Part shown: piece after piece, positions 6,467 through 12,516 of the stretch
How the letters are laid out: every line of letters begins with the position of its first letter
Numbering within the stretch: the first letter of the stretch is position 1
Assembly: GCA_016185955.1 (NCBI GenBank)
Contig: JACPMQ010000039.1
Coordinates: 1-13,870, forward strand
Source: Candidatus Woesearchaeota archaeon
Lineage (GTDB): Archaea; Nanobdellota; Nanobdellia; Woesearchaeales; GW2011-AR4
Direction of reading: 5' to 3'
DNA length: 13,870 nt
Program-made: the position numbers and the translations under genes
Notes under the pieces: generated by a model
The model's database searches: none
What the model saw: only the letters and a program-made list of their open reading frames with translations
Told to the model about the DNA's origin: nothing

Positions 6467-6766
6467 ATGGTAAGAAAAATCGGTGGTCCTAGAAGGAAAA
6501 GCAGGTATAAGCTGAAAAAAGAAAGAAGAGAAAAAGGAAAGATAAGCGTAAGCAGGTTCATGCAGTCTTTTGAAGCCGGGCAAAGAGTTAATTTATCCAT
6601 TGAACCTTCCATACATAAGGGAGCTTACCACTTAAGATTTATCGGCAAAAGCGGAATTATAAAAGGCAAAAGGGGAAATTGCTATGAGGTTTGCATACAT
6701 GATGGGGGCAAGGAAAAACTGCTTATAGTCCATCCAGTACACTTAAAATCTGCAGGCAAGGAATGA
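6467..6766 (+). CDS. rpl21e: Large ribosomal subunit protein eL21
   Basis: eL21 is a small basic 50S protein found in archaea and eukaryotes but not bacteria. The 99-aa product begins MVRKIGGPRRKSRYKL. An SH3-like barrel region follows (FEAGQRVNLSIEPSIHKG, then FIGKSGIIKGKRGNCYEV), closing with IVHPVHLKS; all are typical. The frame opens 21 nt earlier at 6446, but the ATG at 6467 matches family starts and has a TATA box 26 nt upstream. The stop is TGA, 4 nt before rpoF. The eL21-rpoF-DUF655 order is a well-known archaeal cluster and supports the archaeal assignment. Confidence 0.96.
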   Translation: MVRKIGGPRRKSRYKLKKERREKGKISVSRFMQSFEAGQRVNLSIEPSIHKGAYHLRFIGKSGIIKGKRGNCYEVCIHDGGKEKLLIVHPVHLKSAGKE

Positions 6767-6770
6767 AAAA

Positions 6771-7115
6771 ATGGCATTGGAAATTATATCGGAAAACCCA
6801 ATTAATACATCTAAACTGAAGGAAAAAATAGCTGGAGTAAGGCAAAGAGATAAAGAAATAAACTTTAGGGCAGCAAAAACAGAAGAGCATCTGGAGCACA
6901 TAACCACTTTAAGCAATTCAAGTGGGCTTTTCAATAAAATAAATGAGATGGGTATTCCGAGATTGAAGGAACAGCATATACACAAGATTATTGATGTAAT
7001 GCCTGCAACAGTTAACAGCCTTAAGGTAGTTTTGCAGGGATACACCCTTAGCTTAAGCAATGATAATATGAAAAAAATTGTAGATACTCTAAATGAGTTC
7101 CTAGCGAAGAAATGA
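6771..7115 (+). CDS. rpoF: RNA polymerase subunit F (Rpb4)
   Basis: RpoF pairs with RpoE (Rpb7) to form the stalk of archaeal RNA polymerase, which helps open complex formation and binds emerging RNA. The 114-aa protein has the helical HRDC-like C-terminal half with IPRLKEQHIHKIIDVMP (about 61-77) and a leucine-rich LKVVLQGYTLSLS before the last helix. Identification rests on this pattern, the length and the position directly after eL21. The genes are 4 nt apart, suggesting one mRNA. The stop is TGA. The next gene has its own TATA box. Confidence 0.92.
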   Translation: MALEIISENPINTSKLKEKIAGVRQRDKEINFRAAKTEEHLEHITTLSNSSGLFNKINEMGIPRLKEQHIHKIIDVMPATVNSLKVVLQGYTLSLSNDNMKKIVDTLNEFLAKK

Positions 7116-7121
7116 TTTCTT

Positions 7122-7140
7122 TAGAACAGTAGAATTTTTA
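7122..7140 (+). terminator. Candidate terminator after rpoF: half-copy of the recurrent hairpin
   Basis: TAGAACAGTAGAATTTTTA differs at two positions from the right half of the hairpin after trxB, read in the direction of transcription (TAGAACGGTGGAATTTTTA). It begins 6 nt after the rpoF stop and ends in a T run. The left arm is degraded, so the stem would be weak. A T-tract terminator role is inferred. Confidence 0.4.
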
Positions 7141-7151
7141 CATTGAAAATA

Positions 7152-7160
7152 TTTATAAAT
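7152..7160 (+). promoter_or_regulatory. TATA box for the helical-protein/DUF655 pair
   Basis: TTTATAAAT is centred 27 nt before the ATG at 7183, so the downstream pair can be transcribed independently of eL21-rpoF as a leaderless mRNA. Confidence 0.6.
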
Positions 7161-7182
7161 AAATCAGTTAATATCTATTAAA

Positions 7183-8109
7183 ATGAGGGTGGATTTAGAA
7201 AGGGGGCATATTCAGAGCTATGAACAGATAGCAAAAGAAGCCAATGAGAGCAATAGGAATGCAAAAAAAGCTAAAACTATTGAAAAAGATGCTTATGAAA
7301 GAGCATTGCTGCAAAAAAACACTAGCGCGGAAAACAAAAAAAGAAGGCTTGTAAAACTATTGCATCAGCTTATAATTTCAGCCTTTTCATTGAACACAAG
7401 CAATGCTAAAGCCAAAAGAATAGGGCATATAAAAGAAAATGCTGATTTAATTAGGAAAGTGATACATAAAATAAAATCCATCAATAATTATCTTGAAGAA
7501 GTGCTGTTAAGGGAAATGGGCATAATCAAGAAATCGCTGGTGGTTGAGGCATTAAAATCACGGATTCCGGAAAAATATTTGCAAAAAAGCAGAAAGCTAA
7601 TACAAAAAGAGGACATTAACAGGATAGAACACATTGTTTATGAGCTGATGCAAAAGATTATATTTTTAGACAAGCAGCTGATTAAGGACTACAAAAAAAA
7701 GGAAGTGAAGATTGTAAATACTGAAAACATGGGGGCAAGCGAGCTTGAAAACATACTTAAAATTGAGACTGAGATTATAGATGCGCTGGAAGCAAAAATT
7801 CCTCCTTCCAGCAGGGTAAAGGCAAAGCTGCTGCAAAAAGAAATATTTAATGCATGGATTCCAATGGTATTTGCATTGCTTTCCAGCTTTGAGGCAGAAT
7901 ATAAAAAAGAAATGCAGATATTTTTGGAGATTAAGAAAAATAAGAAGCTGAGAAAAAAAATTGAGGGAAAAATAAGCCATATCATTGAGGAAAAGGAAAA
8001 GCTGCTTAAAATAAAGGAAAAAAGGGCATTAGCCATGAAAAATTTTTCGACAGCAGGAAATGATTACAGGCAGATACTGCATGAATATGTGTCTGCCGCA
8101 AGCATGTGA
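7183..8109 (+). CDS. Unrecognised lysine-rich all-helical protein
   Basis: I do not recognise this 308-aa protein. It is strongly charged (Lys, Glu), with long predicted helices throughout, no signal peptide and no clear membrane segment. Coiled-coil-like stretches lie at about 18-50, 85-110 and 245-285. Two segments resemble each other: EALKSRIP..LIQKED (122-144) and DALEAKIP..LLQKEI (200-221), with IP-to-QKE spacings of 13 and 12 residues. This suggests an internal duplication of a helical unit. It sits between rpoF and DUF655, which are often adjacent in archaea, and overlaps the potential GTG start of DUF655. It has its own TATA box. A nucleic-acid-binding or scaffold role linked to translation or transcription would be a guess from position and charge. 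Confidence 0.85.
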   Translation: MRVDLERGHIQSYEQIAKEANESNRNAKKAKTIEKDAYERALLQKNTSAENKKRRLVKLLHQLIISAFSLNTSNAKAKRIGHIKENADLIRKVIHKIKSINNYLEEVLLREMGIIKKSLVVEALKSRIPEKYLQKSRKLIQKEDINRIEHIVYELMQKIIFLDKQLIKDYKKKEVKIVNTENMGASELENILKIETEIIDALEAKIPPSSRVKAKLLQKEIFNAWIPMVFALLSSFEAEYKKEMQIFLEIKKNKKLRKKIEGKISHIIEEKEKLLKIKEKRALAMKNFSTAGNDYRQILHEYVSAASM

Positions 8110-8111
8110 AA

Positions 8112-8672
8112 ATGGAAAAAAGCAAGGAAGAATACGCGGTAATATTGGATTTTTTGCCAAATGGGTATGCATTTGATGAAAGGCCAATGTATATGAAGAC
8201 TGCAGTAGCGCAAGCCATAGGCAGGGAGCATTTTGTGCTGCTGGAGCTAGTGCCAAAAAAAGGAATTCACTTGCAGCTTTATGAAGAAGTTTACATAGGC
8301 GACGGAAAAAGGGATAAGGTGCACCACATAGTCGGAAAAATACCCACATCAAAGCTAACAAGAACTGCAAAAAGCGAGCTGGAATTTGTAATAAAGGATA
8401 TTATAAAGAAAAATGAGAAGAGGTTTACTGATTTTTTTAATAATGCAAGGCCGTTAAGCACAAGAATGCACCAGATAGAGCTTCTTCCGGGCGTTGGAAA
8501 AAAGCACATGTGGGAAATAATAAACACAAGAGAAGAAAAGCCTTTTGAAAGCTTTGAAGACATTAAGAAAAGAGTCAAGCTTATGCCTGATCCTGAAAAA
8601 TTAATAGTCAGAAGGATTATTCAGGAGTTAGAAGGCAGCGAAAAACATACGCTGTTTGTTGATGGGTTTTAA
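8112..8672 (+). CDS. DUF655 family protein with helix-hairpin-helix
   Basis: DUF655 proteins are conserved in archaea, usually beside rpoF and often followed by the rRNA dimethyltransferase ksgA. They combine an OB/S1-like N-terminal domain with a helix-hairpin-helix, suggesting RNA or DNA binding. The opening EEYAVILDFLPNGYAFDERP (about 6-25) is typical. The HhH is ELLPGVGKKHMWEIIN (123-138), with a C-terminal PDPEKLIVRRIIQEL. I start at the ATG at 8112, two bases after the upstream TGA; a GTG at 8106 overlapping the previous gene is the alternative. Either way the two genes look translationally coupled. ksgA does not follow; a convergent gene does instead. The molecular function is not established. 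Confidence 0.9.
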   Translation: MEKSKEEYAVILDFLPNGYAFDERPMYMKTAVAQAIGREHFVLLELVPKKGIHLQLYEEVYIGDGKRDKVHHIVGKIPTSKLTRTAKSELEFVIKDIIKKNEKRFTDFFNNARPLSTRMHQIELLPGVGKKHMWEIINTREEKPFESFEDIKKRVKLMPDPEKLIVRRIIQELEGSEKHTLFVDGF

Positions 8673-8673
8673 A

Positions 8674-8708
8674 CGAAAGTTTCACCGCTAAGAGCGTTAA
8701 AACTTTTG
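8674..8708. terminator. Bidirectional hairpin between convergent genes
   Basis: Outer arms CGAAAGTTT (8674-8682) and AAACTTTTG (8700-8708) pair with one wobble. An inner CGCT/AGCG stem (8686-8689 and 8693-8696) has a 3-nt loop. It lies just past the DUF655 stop and includes the TAA of the convergent endonuclease Q gene, so it could terminate both. Confidence 0.55.
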
Positions 8709-9986
8709 TATGAAAAAATCCCCTAATCCTTTTTGAGCTATGCTTTTTTTATTGCTTTTAATTTTCTCATTTGCAACCTTATAATTTTTATCTTCTTCAA
8801 AAACTGGCTGTCCGTAAACACCATCATAGCCAGCTTTTATTTTTACCTTTCCTTCCCGCACTGCAACAATCGCATTTGCAATTTTTTCATCGCAAACTTT
8901 AGCAATGCTTTCTTTTTCTGCCTCAAGAAGCACATTAAGCTCTGAACCAAAATTATTAACAAGCTTATAGTATTCCTGCCACACTTTTTTTGAAGCCGGG
9001 CTTGAATTTAGCAAAACAGATAATATTTCTGAAAGCGGAATTAATGATTTAAATTCTATTGCATCTTTTGGAATAAATCCTTCTTCCCTATCTGCAAGCT
9101 GCTCCATTCTATGCAAAACTCCTATTGTAAGGCTTCTTTTGCATTTAGGGCAGATATTTTTGTTTTTTAAAGAGTCTTTAGGCTCCATGCAAATATCACA
9201 TGCCCTATGCCCATCCAAATGGTATTTCCCGTAATTTGGATCAACCTCCAATGTATATAAGAATCCTTTTTTCTTCCTTATCGCATTTATTAAGCTCTCA
9301 TAAGTTAAATTGATATCAAAAACATTTGCTTCTCTTCCAAGACGCCATGGCCAAAAGCTATGCGCATCAGAATTGCTGATTAAAGTATACTTATCAAGCT
9401 GGGAAAGCCTCCAGTTCATTTCAGGATTTGAGCTTAATCCTGTTTCTATTGCATAAATGTGCTTCGTTTGCTCCTTAAAGCAATCTTCCACAGAATCAAA
9501 CCCTGACATTGAGCCAAACAAGCTGAACCAAGGCGTCCAAGCATGCGCTGGAATAATCTCAATATTCTCATCTATTCTTTTTAGCATTTCAACCAATTCA
9601 CAGCAGCTAAATCCAAAAATAGGCCTGCCGTCATAGTCAATTCTTCCCTTTTTTTTTAATGCATCTTGTATTTGCTCAGCTACATCAAAGCTCTTTGCCA
9701 ATATAACAGTGTGGACTCTCCTTTGTTTTCCGTCTTGTGTGTAAATGTTAGAAACTTCTCCCTGCAAGACAAAATTAAATCCTGATTTTGTCGTTAGAAT
9801 TCCAGAATCATCTTCAATTAATTCATTCTTTAATTCCTTAAGCCATAAGGGGTGTGTTATGTCGCCAGTCCCTAAAAGGCTTAACCCCTTGATTCTTGCA
9901 TATTTTTCCAGATTGCTTAAATTAATCTCGTTGCTTGTTGCCCTGCTAAACCTTGAATGCACCTGTAAATCTGCAATTATTTTCAT
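8697..9986 (-). CDS. endoQ: Endonuclease Q (PHP-domain deaminated-DNA endonuclease)
   Basis: EndoQ cleaves DNA 5' of deaminated bases (uracil, hypoxanthine, xanthine) and abasic sites. The 429-aa product has the family layout. A PHP domain carries DLQVHSRFS (6-14), GTGDITHP (39-46), PAHAWTPW (146-153) and SNSDAHS (204-210). A zinc-binding module follows GKYHLDGH, with Cys263, Cys266, Cys279 and Cys282. A C-terminal domain has LIPLSEIL, FGSELNVLL and a REGKVKI-x-GYDGVYG stretch. The end, QKGLGDFF (418-425), fits the PCNA-interacting (PIP) consensus Qxx[LI]xxFF, and EndoQ is known to work with PCNA in Thermococcales. The canonical PHP HxH appears as QxH (Gln8); I am not sure this is unusual within the family. 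Convergent with DUF655. Confidence 0.88.
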   Translation of the reverse strand: MKIIADLQVHSRFSRATSNEINLSNLEKYARIKGLSLLGTGDITHPLWLKELKNELIEDDSGILTTKSGFNFVLQGEVSNIYTQDGKQRRVHTVILAKSFDVAEQIQDALKKKGRIDYDGRPIFGFSCCELVEMLKRIDENIEIIPAHAWTPWFSLFGSMSGFDSVEDCFKEQTKHIYAIETGLSSNPEMNWRLSQLDKYTLISNSDAHSFWPWRLGREANVFDINLTYESLINAIRKKKGFLYTLEVDPNYGKYHLDGHRACDICMEPKDSLKNKNICPKCKRSLTIGVLHRMEQLADREEGFIPKDAIEFKSLIPLSEILSVLLNSSPASKKVWQEYYKLVNNFGSELNVLLEAEKESIAKVCDEKIANAIVAVREGKVKIKAGYDGVYGQPVFEEDKNYKVANEKIKSNKKSIAQKGLGDFFIQKF

Positions 9987-10010
9987 CTAAATTCTGTTGC
10001 AGAGGGCTAT

Positions 10011-10022
10011 GTTTTTTAATTG
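10011..10022 (-). promoter_or_regulatory. Possible TATA box for endonuclease Q
   Basis: The minus strand has AATTAAAAAAC about 31 nt before the ATG at 9986. The match and spacing are weaker than for the other promoters listed, and no Shine-Dalgarno is visible. Confidence 0.3.
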
Positions 10023-10076
10023 TTTCTGAATTGGCAAATTTCAGCGGAGAACACAAATAATTTATTGAAGTATAAG

Positions 10077-10261
10077 AGAGGAATTCAATAGAAATCCGAC
10101 ACCGCCAGTCTATGACTGGCGGATTGCTCGCTCCCTTCGGTCGCTCGGTCGGATTTCTAAGACTACAAATATTCCTGCAGTTTGACGGTGCACTTATACC
10201 ATCAGTTAAAAACTGATGGAATATTTGTATTTAATATCCATAATAATTGTTAAATTCCTCT
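10077..10261. other. Nested palindromic (cruciform-like) element
   Basis: Arms AGAGGAATT (10077-10085) and AATTCCTCT (10253-10261) bound a segment with two internal structured units. Unit 1 has 12-bp perfect arms at 10089-10100 and 10148-10159 (TAGAAATCCGAC/GTCGGATTTCTA). These enclose a perfect 9-bp stem CCGCCAGTC/GACTGGCGG with TAT loop (10102-10122) and a GC-rich stretch (GCTCGCTCCCTTCGGTCGCT). Unit 2 has 12-bp arms at 10164-10175 and 10218-10229, enclosing a 9-bp stem CCATCAGTT/AACTGATGG (10199-10219) that shares two bases with the outer arm. Unit 1 is much richer in GC than the surroundings. No credible ORF is seen. It could be a structured non-coding RNA or a palindromic mobile element. 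Confidence 0.65.
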
Positions 10262-10284
10262 AAATATAGGAACGGAACATCTAT

Positions 10285-10373
10285 CGCAATAATTATTGTT
10301 CCATTGTTTAGTTGCGCCACTATACGCACAAGCACTTAATTCGCAAAAACCCTTTATGGAGTGTTAGCAGTTA
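10285..10373. repeat. 89-bp interspersed repeat, copy B
   Basis: This is the same-orientation copy of 58-146 with about 97% identity. It lies 74 bp beyond the stop of the minus-strand membrane-protein gene, as copy A lies beyond carA. Here the repeat is directly preceded by ACATCTAT (10277-10284). The same 8-mer is the first 8 bases of the window, separated from copy A by 49 bp. The remaining noncoding sequence from 9987 to 10447 outside this repeat and the palindromic element is AT-rich, with nothing else I can identify. Confidence 0.85.
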
Positions 10374-10447
10374 CCTCCATTATCAGGCAGAAAACGCAAT
10401 ATATTTTAAAAAATAAAACTTAAGTTGAGACTCGGTAAATTCTTTGT

Positions 10448-11893
10448 CTAACTAACTTTTTTTTGTAATTTCAAGGTTATAGCAATTAGGTTATTCAGTG
10501 CTTTCTTGGCTTGCTCAATGTACCCAATAGCTGCATTTACTTCATCTTTATGTACAAGCCCTTTTTTTAAAATACCCTGAATAAGTGCCAAGTTATCAAA
10601 AAATTCCTTATACAGAGGCAAATCCATACGCGAGATTTTATTTAATTCCTTTAATTTTTTTCCTATAGCCTTCAACTTTTCAGCCCATATTACAACAACG
10701 TGCTTAGCGCCTTTTTTTTCTATTTCCTTTATTTCCGCTTCCATGGAGTTAATGTCTGGTAACATACTCTCAAGTATTTCTAATTGTTTTTTATATTGGT
10801 TTGAAGTTGTTATTTTGCGGGTTCCTCCTTTCATCCTTCTTTCCTTTCTCTCCTCTATTTGGGCTACCACTTCAACATTCTGGATTAATCCAGGCAGTTC
10901 TTTGTTAATTCCTAATAGCGCTTGTTGAGATCCTGTTATATCGTCTGCTACCAAACGAGTATGCAGATCTATTAAATGGGTTCTATTTGAATTAAGATAA
11001 TTTTGTTGAGCTGGCGTCAAAGGAGCAAAAAGAGGAGCTCCATTTAAAAATCGGAAAGCATTATTTGGCGCAATTCTTCCAGTATTACAAATTTGGTTAA
11101 TAAGCCCAAATCTAGCATTAATCCTATTGGTTAGTTCTGTTATTTCTCTTATAATCTTTTGTTGTCTTGCTAGTTCTCTTTTTGCACGGTTTTTTGCACG
11201 AAAACTTACAAGGTTGGCTAAATTGCCCAAAAATCCGCGTCCACCGCCTCCTCCACCCCCACCACCTCCTCCGTCTCCTGTCCCTTCATCACCTTCGCCA
11301 CGGAAATGTTTGCTGAACCATGTAGGAATACCATAAAACAAAGCAATTAAAAAAAGAAAGTTGAATATTGCTACTGCAAATGCCCCCCATTCACTTTTTT
11401 CAAGTTGGCTAAGCAATTCAGGAAATATCATATTTATAAAAAGGTAAGCAGCGCCCAGCGCAAGCCACCAAGAAGGTCCGATAAATCCTTCTTCACTTTT
11501 ACCCCTAAACAATCTCACTAGGAATATAAAAAAAAGAATAGCAAACACAGAGCCAGCAATCGGACCAAGACGCTCTCCCAATTTAAATCCGATTTTTGAC
11601 GTCCAGATTGTTATCCCTATAGCAAGCATAATGCCAAAAACAATTATTATTGTCTTTCCAGCTCTTCCTTCAAACTGCTTTTCCAAAGCAAATTGCACAA
11701 CCCCCATAAAAAATAACAAATATAGGAGGGTATCTATTATCTGCCAATAGTTATTGTAAGTTTTAGCTACATTAAGCCCTCCAAGCGGTTTAAAAGCTGT
11801 ATCAAGAAGATTTGGCGCTGCAAAAACATTTACAGAAAGCATGCCAACAAGAACTACTAAACAAATAAATATCAGCACCTTTTTTTTATTCAT
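10448..11893 (-). CDS. Polytopic membrane protein with poly-glycine linker and helical cytoplasmic tail
   Basis: I do not recognise the family. The 481-aa protein starts with a signal-peptide-like segment (MNKKKVLIFICLVVLVG, possible cleavage near VFA-AP, 23-27). Five hydrophobic helices follow at about 50-70, 80-98, 109-128, 141-160 and 169-190. A run of 11 glycines (208-218) then leads into a roughly 260-residue, charged, helix-rich tail without membrane segments, containing ERKERRMKGG and several Lys/Glu-rich helices. I start at the ATG at 11893: GGTG lies 6 nt before it, the same spacing as the good Shine-Dalgarno sites elsewhere here. An ATG at 11896 and a GTG at 11902 are alternatives. 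A TATA box lies about 45 nt upstream. The stop is TAG. The layout suggests an anchored scaffold or assembly factor, but that is inference. Confidence 0.85.
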   Translation of the reverse strand: MNKKKVLIFICLVVLVGMLSVNVFAAPNLLDTAFKPLGGLNVAKTYNNYWQIIDTLLYLLFFMGVVQFALEKQFEGRAGKTIIIVFGIMLAIGITIWTSKIGFKLGERLGPIAGSVFAILFFIFLVRLFRGKSEEGFIGPSWWLALGAAYLFINMIFPELLSQLEKSEWGAFAVAIFNFLFLIALFYGIPTWFSKHFRGEGDEGTGDGGGGGGGGGGGRGFLGNLANLVSFRAKNRAKRELARQQKIIREITELTNRINARFGLINQICNTGRIAPNNAFRFLNGAPLFAPLTPAQQNYLNSNRTHLIDLHTRLVADDITGSQQALLGINKELPGLIQNVEVVAQIEERKERRMKGGTRKITTSNQYKKQLEILESMLPDINSMEAEIKEIEKKGAKHVVVIWAEKLKAIGKKLKELNKISRMDLPLYKEFFDNLALIQGILKKGLVHKDEVNAAIGYIEQAKKALNNLIAITLKLQKKVS

Positions 11894-11934
11894 CATTAGC
11901 ACCGCAATTAATTAATTTATTCTTCTTACATTTC

Positions 11935-11942
11935 TTTATAAA
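11935..11942 (-). promoter_or_regulatory. TATA box for the membrane-protein gene
   Basis: The minus strand reads TTTATAAA, about 45 nt before the chosen ATG, giving a leader of roughly 15-20 nt that contains the GGTG ribosome-binding site. The adjacent MITE begins 13 bp further upstream, so its insertion left this core promoter intact but replaced whatever lay immediately upstream of it. Confidence 0.5.
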
Positions 11943-11947
11943 TTTTT

Positions 11948-11955
11948 CCATAATC
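11948..11955. repeat. Left 8-bp target-site duplication of the MITE
   Basis: CCATAATC directly abuts the left terminal inverted repeat and is repeated exactly at 12163-12170 after the right one. This is the expected footprint of DDE-transposase insertion with an 8-bp stagger. Confidence 0.75.
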
Positions 11956-12162
11956 GGCTCAGTAGAAATCCTTAACAAATATAAGTGGCTGCTCCAAAAT
12001 AAGGGGCGGTAGGCAAGCAGAAGAATGTTAAGTGTGTTATCAAAATGGCGTGTATGTGCAAAAAGTTTTTGCTGTAATAACAATCAAGATGCGCCATTTT
12101 GCCTACAGCGCGGCTCTGGAGCAGCCATTTTAGTTTTTGACTTTTAGGATTTCTACTGAGCC
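11956..12162. mobile_element. MITE-like element, complete copy (207 bp)
   Basis: It has perfect 17-bp terminal inverted repeats, GGCTCAGTAGAAATCCT (11956-11972) and its complement at 12146-12162, flanked by an 8-bp direct repeat. Inside, further long-range pairing continues: GTGGCTGCTCCA with TGGAGCAGCCAT, GTAGGC with GCCTAC, and CAAAATGGCG with CGCCATTTTG. The whole element can thus fold into one long imperfect hairpin. There is no ORF for a transposase, so it would be mobilised in trans. An 8-bp duplication and a GG-starting end fit several IS families (for example IS1595, ISL3 or ISM1), and I cannot choose between them. It lies between the divergent membrane-protein gene and the small plus-strand gene cluster. 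Confidence 0.8.
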
Positions 12163-12170
12163 CCATAATC
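12163..12170. repeat. Right 8-bp target-site duplication of the MITE
   Basis: CCATAATC is an exact copy of 11948-11955 and directly follows the right terminal inverted repeat. Confidence 0.75.
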
Positions 12171-12176
12171 GCAATC

Positions 12177-12184
12177 TTTAAATA
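12177..12184 (+). promoter_or_regulatory. Possible upstream TATA box for the small-gene cluster
   Basis: TTTAAATA lies just past the MITE duplication. A transcript from here would start near 12208 and carry a long leader through the AT-rich tract, including the 17-bp direct repeat ATTATAATAACAAAATA (12216-12232 and 12242-12258). It would include the Shine-Dalgarno used at 12437. Evidence is limited to the motif. Confidence 0.3.
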
Positions 12185-12284
12185 CAAGGTATACTTTTCA
12201 GTGCAATAATAAAATATTATAATAACAAAATAAATAACAAAATTATAATAACAAAATAGATTGAAATAAGGGAATAAAAACAGA

Positions 12285-12359
12285 ATGGCACAAACAAGTA
12301 AAAAACAGATATGGTGTATTCTACATCTTATTACTACTAGAGTGCCAACTATCCTTTAA
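12285..12359 (+). CDS. Possible 24-aa short ORF in the leader
   Basis: ATG to TAA encodes MAQTSKKQIWCILHLITTRV-PTIL. There is no convincing Shine-Dalgarno (only AGGGA at wide spacing) and no recognisable family. It could be a leader peptide or chance. The rest of 12171-12436 is AT-rich noncoding sequence with a 7-bp hairpin TCTGATG/CATCAGA (about 12365-12401). Confidence 0.2.
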   Translation: MAQTSKKQIWCILHLITTRVPTIL

Positions 12360-12407
12360 AAATTTCTGATGTTCCTACTGCAAAAATGTAAGGGCATCAG
12401 ATTTCTC

Positions 12408-12414
12408 TATAAAA
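12408..12414 (+). promoter_or_regulatory. Possible proximal TATA box for the 25-aa ORF
   Basis: TATAAAA is centred 26 nt before the ATG at 12437, which by spacing would give a leaderless mRNA. A perfect Shine-Dalgarno at 12425-12432 would then be left out of the transcript, so either this or the upstream TATA is the real promoter, or both are used. Confidence 0.35.
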
Positions 12415-12424
12415 TTTTAAAAAC

Positions 12425-12432
12425 GAGGTGAT
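12425..12432 (+). promoter_or_regulatory. Strong Shine-Dalgarno for the 25-aa ORF
   Basis: GAGGTGAT is a full 8-base match to the archaeal anti-Shine-Dalgarno core, placed 4 nt before the ATG. It is the best ribosome-binding site in the window. It supports a leadered transcript and translation of the very short ORF that follows. Confidence 0.65.
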
Positions 12433-12436
12433 AAAA

Positions 12437-12514
12437 ATGACGCAATTCAAAAAAATATTTGAGTTGGAAACCATGAATATGAACGACATAATGGAAGAAT
12501 TTGAGGACAAGTAA
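12437..12514 (+). CDS. 25-aa acidic small protein or leader peptide
   Basis: The ORF encodes MTQFKKIFELETMNM followed by NDIMEEFEDK and ends in TAA. The perfect Shine-Dalgarno at 4-nt spacing makes translation likely. The C-terminal half is acidic and Met-rich. The next gene starts 2 nt after its stop, and a GAGG at 12503-12506 inside this ORF lies 10 nt before that start, so the two are probably translationally coupled. I do not recognise the peptide. It could be a small functional protein, a coupling leader, a RiPP-like precursor, or the remaining 5' end of a gene broken by deletion. Confidence 0.5.
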   Translation: MTQFKKIFELETMNMNDIMEEFEDK

Positions 12515-12516
12515 GC

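Noticed and set aside
6370..6612. N-terminal extension of lonB with a hydrophobic stretch
   Set aside because: It overlaps the eL21 start and both divergent TATA boxes; LonB's own anchor helices are inside the ATPase domain.
10121..10150. tRNA or known structural RNA in the GC-rich stretch
   Set aside because: No T-arm, anticodon arm or acceptor pairing fits a tRNA, and I could not match it to RNase P or SRP RNA features.
11127..11336. Plus-strand ORF with a proline run
   Set aside because: It is the complement of the glycine-rich linker of the membrane protein and has no other support.
12216..12258. CRISPR-like or iteron array
   Set aside because: There are only two exact copies of a 17-bp AT-only-type repeat in low-complexity sequence, with no regular spacers.
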